Assembly (NCBI RefSeq): GCF_012726295.1
Contig: NZ_JABAOB010000008.1
Span: 124,001-188,000 of the forward strand
DNA: 64,000 nt
Direction: 5' to 3'
Source: Chitinophaga sp. Ak27
GTDB taxonomy: Bacteria > Bacteroidota > Bacteroidia > Chitinophagales > Chitinophagaceae
This document shows, one piece after another, positions 61,819 to 64,000 of this stretch. The translations under genes and the position numbers were made by a program. The notes under the pieces were generated by a model. It did no database searches. It was not told the DNA's origin and saw nothing but the letters and a program-made list of their open reading frames with translations. Each line of letters starts with the position of its first letter. Within the stretch, counting starts at the first letter, position 1.

Positions 61819-62862
61819 ATGGATAGCACATTAGATGAATTTTTTATGCAGCGGTGCCTGGAACTGGCCGCTATGGGAGCGGGTAGGGTAGCCCCTAACC
61901 CGATGGTAGGCGCGGTGCTGGTGCACCAGGGTCGCATCATTGGTGAAGGATACCATCAACAGTATGGACAGGCGCATGCGGAAGTGAATTGTGTGCACAG
62001 CGTTGCAGAAGTTGACCGGACACTGATTCCGCGGGCTACCATGTATGTGAGCCTGGAACCCTGTGCCCATCATGGTAAAACGCCTCCCTGCGCCGACCTG
62101 ATTGTATCGCAGGGCATTCCATCCGTAGTAATCGGTTGTGTAGACACCTTTTCGGCTGTTGCAGGGAAAGGTATTGACAAATTGAAAAAAGCAGGCGTTA
62201 CCGTAAAAACAGGGGTACTGGAAAAGGCCTGCCGTGCTATAAACCGGCGTTTTTTCACTTTCCATGAGCAGCAACGCCCCTATATCGTCCTGAAATGGGC
62301 ACAAACCAGCAATGGCTTGGTAGCGGGCGCCGATGGCGCACCAGTGAAGATATCCAATCAATATAGCAATCGCCTGGTGCATAAATGGCGCAGCGAAGAA
62401 ATGGGGATACTGGTAGGTACCCGGACTGCGATGATAGACAATCCCCGGTTGAATAACCGGCTGTGGACCGGCAAAGACCCGGTACGGCTGGTAATTGACC
62501 GGGAGCTGAAAATACCTCGCACCCATCACCTCTGGGATGGCAGTATTCCGACGATTTTTGTTACTGCCGCTGCGGCCGATACGCATGGCCTTACGGAAAC
62601 CATGCAGGTGGATTTCCGGGAATCGCTGCTGCCCCAGCTGCTGCAACAGTTGCACCAGCGGCAGCTGCAAAGCATCCTGGTGGAGGGCGGGCCCTATATC
62701 CTGCAACAGTTTATCGACGCCGGTTTATGGGATGAAGCCCGTATTATTACCGGCGCACATAGCCTGCCGCAGGGATTGGCAGCGCCGGTGCTTACCCGCG
62801 GGATGCGGCAACAGACCCTGCTCCTGGCTGGCGATCGTATTGATTTTTATCGTTATGTGTAG
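61819..62862 (+). CDS. ribD: Bifunctional diaminohydroxyphosphoribosylaminopyrimidine deaminase / reductase
   Basis: A 347-residue riboflavin-pathway enzyme. The N-terminal deaminase has His53 and Glu55 (HAEVN) and the zinc cysteines Cys82 and Cys91 (EPCAHHGKTPPC). The C-terminal reductase starts near residue 150 (RPYIVLKWAQTSNG, KWRSEEMGILVGTRTAMIDNP, ILVEGGPYILQQFI). ATG 61819 matches the usual N-terminus; the frame reaching 61711 is rejected. Confidence 0.95.
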   Translation: MDSTLDEFFMQRCLELAAMGAGRVAPNPMVGAVLVHQGRIIGEGYHQQYGQAHAEVNCVHSVAEVDRTLIPRATMYVSLEPCAHHGKTPPCADLIVSQGIPSVVIGCVDTFSAVAGKGIDKLKKAGVTVKTGVLEKACRAINRRFFTFHEQQRPYIVLKWAQTSNGLVAGADGAPVKISNQYSNRLVHKWRSEEMGILVGTRTAMIDNPRLNNRLWTGKDPVRLVIDRELKIPRTHHLWDGSIPTIFVTAAAADTHGLTETMQVDFRESLLPQLLQQLHQRQLQSILVEGGPYILQQFIDAGLWDEARIITGAHSLPQGLAAPVLTRGMRQQTLLLAGDRIDFYRYV

Positions 62863-62887
62863 GTTTTAGAAGTATTAAATTTTATTG

Positions 62888-63490
62888 ATGGAGGTTTATT
62901 TTACAATAGATAAAACAGCAGTAGCAGAATTCAAAGACAGGGGCAGCAAATTTCTGGCATATGCCTTCCCTGTTAAAACAACGGAAGCTGTGAAAGAATG
63001 CCTGGCGGAAGTGAAAAAAGAACATCCCAAAGCCACCCACCACTGTTATGCCTATCGCCTGGGCACCGAAGGGTTGCAATTTAGAGCCGCCGATGATGGC
63101 GAACCGTCAGGATCGGCTGGAAAGCCTATCCTCGGACAGATCGACAGCAAACAGATTACCGATGTGCTGATCGTAGTGGTGCGATATTTTGGTGGCAGCC
63201 TGCTGGGTGTGCCCGGTTTAATTAATGCCTATAAGATGAGCGCTGCGCTCGTTTTACAATTGATTCCCGTTATCCAGAAAAATATTGAAGCAAGGTATCA
63301 TCTCAGCTTCGACTATACTATCATGAATGATGTAATGATGGTAGTAAAACAACATAACTGCACGGTAATTTCCCAGGAACTGCAATTATTTTGCGAAATG
63401 GAAATAGGTGTGCCTAAATCAACGGAAGAGCTGTGCCTGCTACGACTGAACGATATATATGGATTGGTCGTGAAGAAAGTGAAAGGATAA
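62888..63490 (+). CDS. YigZ / IMPACT family protein
   Basis: A 200-residue member of the UPF0029/IMPACT family, linked to translation control in eukaryotes and of unclear role in bacteria. Hallmarks are SKFLAYAFPV, HHCYAYRLG, DDGEPSGSAGKPIL and VVRYFGGSLLGVPGLINAY; a small C-terminal DUF1949-type domain follows. ATG 62888 is preferred over the TTG one codon earlier. It is 25 bases after ribD and probably cotranscribed. Confidence 0.93.
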   Translation: MEVYFTIDKTAVAEFKDRGSKFLAYAFPVKTTEAVKECLAEVKKEHPKATHHCYAYRLGTEGLQFRAADDGEPSGSAGKPILGQIDSKQITDVLIVVVRYFGGSLLGVPGLINAYKMSAALVLQLIPVIQKNIEARYHLSFDYTIMNDVMMVVKQHNCTVISQELQLFCEMEIGVPKSTEELCLLRLNDIYGLVVKKVKG

Positions 63491-63498
63491 ACCGATAT

Positions 63499-63565
63499 GG
63501 ATGATCCTGTTTACATATCCATGTTGCAACAGGAAGATAGGAATCCGTACCTCGCAGGATCATCC
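63499..63565. repeat. Spaced inverted repeat after the YigZ gene
   Basis: GGATGATCCTG (63499-63509) and its exact complement (63555-63565) are 45 bases apart. It may form a hairpin that ends the ribD-yigZ transcript, but no T run follows immediately. Confidence 0.4.
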
Positions 63566-63640
63566 AGCCCTGGAAGGGAATTAAGTTTTTTTCTGCATTC
63601 ATGTAAAATTGATATTGCCTTAATATAATTTCCTTAAATT

Positions 63641-63648
63641 TAGTTTTG
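63641..63648 (+). promoter_or_regulatory. Possible -7 box for the VgrG-like gene
   Basis: TAGTTTTG, 126 bases before the start codon. A TTG at 63615-63617 is 23 bp upstream, slightly too far for an ideal promoter. It would give a leader of about 120 bases. Confidence 0.4.
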
Positions 63649-63774
63649 TTAACTGGTCACTAAATAGCCCGTTTTATTGACGTTGTTCTAAAGAAGCAAT
63701 TGCCGCAAATGCAATGCGCTTCTACCCGATTTTAAGGCATGAAACCGTATTTTTATTAAAAGCCCCCTTTGTAT

Positions 63775-64000
63775 ATGTTACATACCATTACCACCGTATC
63801 TATCGCTGACAAACAGTTTAAGCAATTCCATTCGCTCCGCCTGGAACAACCGTTACAGGGGCATCATCATTTCGAATTGAAAATAGGATACGATTGGTTA
63901 CAGGAGCTCGGTCCCGGTATTGTATCCGCTACCAAGGCGTTCCTGGGAAAAGAAGTAAGTATTACCATCCAGCCTTACGAGCCGTTGCAGCATTATGAAC
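63775..64000 (+). CDS. VgrG-like spike protein, N-terminal fragment (partial)
   Basis: The frame is open from ATG 63775 to the window edge (75 codons). The residues FHSLRLEQPLQGHHHFELKI and LGKEVSITIQP resemble the first domain of Bacteroidota VgrG proteins, the tip of type VI secretion or extracellular contractile injection systems. No other secretion gene is visible in the window. The rest should lie to the right. Confidence 0.55.
   Translation, partial: MLHTITTVSIADKQFKQFHSLRLEQPLQGHHHFELKIGYDWLQELGPGIVSATKAFLGKEVSITIQPYEPLQHYE

Noticed and set aside
61831..62706. Minus-strand open frame of 291 codons opposite ribD
   Set aside because: Antisense to a well-supported riboflavin gene, and no promoter or family motif.

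Overview
The window looks like an ordinary chromosomal stretch of a Bacteroidota bacterium, most likely a member of the Chitinophagaceae such as Chitinophaga. This rests on gene content (split PntAA/PntAB/PntB transhydrogenase, M56-TonB fusion proteins, DUF1343/NamZ, a Bacteroidota-type PurM, many lipoproteins) and on repeated occurrences of the Bacteroidota -7 promoter box TAnnTTTG just upstream of genes. Base composition is moderate and coding density is high. No rRNA, tRNA, CRISPR array, prophage or complete insertion sequence was seen. The species is an inference.

Layout: 1-5.4 kb holds the end of sdhA, sdhB, a Tat-exported Gfo/Idh/MocA oxidoreductase and an oligopeptidase B lipoprotein. 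5.5-14.3 kb holds a carbonic anhydrase-murI pair, an ABC-F ATPase, a lone receiver protein, a membrane coiled-coil protein, a PolB-type exonuclease next to holA, and ribF. 14.4-18.3 kb holds purM, then a TonB-domain cluster controlled by a BlaI-type repressor with two tandem operator candidates. 18.4-22.1 kb holds ftsE, rpsO and pnp. 22.1-30.5 kb holds prmA, plsY, an M48 lipoprotein, oxyR, an exported protein of unknown function, a glycosyltransferase, a methyltransferase and an esterase-like hydrolase. 30.5-36.3 kb is a tripartite RND efflux operon. 37-47 kb is a complete heme pathway: a minus-strand operon hemA-hemC-hemD-hemE-hemF-hemB-hemL and a divergent hemH-hemY pair. Together they lead from glutamyl-tRNA to protoheme with oxygen-dependent late steps. 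47-50 kb holds the transhydrogenase genes. 50-64 kb holds an rRNA m5C methyltransferase, a LysM-RlpA protein, fmt, NamZ, an SlyD-like FKBP, metE with a small CWC protein, pepT, ExbB/ExbD, prmC, ribD, a YigZ protein, and the start of a VgrG-like spike protein that runs off the end.

The most unusual content is not a gene. Nine related intergenic palindromes of about 60-125 bp share an architecture: arms built from tandem heptads of the form GCNNAAA, an inner stem resembling GCTATTGTGGAGAATGA, and a conserved asymmetric loop around TTAGCGAATATT. Four copies have mathematically perfect arms of 40-48 bp, yet the heptad order differs between copies and is mirrored within each copy. Five copies lie between convergent genes, two between co-directional genes and two in divergent promoter regions. 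In three neighbouring genes (ABC-F, murI, prmC) the last Ala codon and the TAA stop are themselves a heptad of the element. I know of no named family matching this and treat it as the best candidate for something undescribed in the window.

A second theme is promoter placement. Several -7 boxes end only about 3-7 bases before the start codon (prmA, fmt, pepT and a small exported protein), which predicts leaderless or nearly leaderless mRNAs. Start codons were corrected from the longest open frame where promoter position, family alignment or signal peptides required it.
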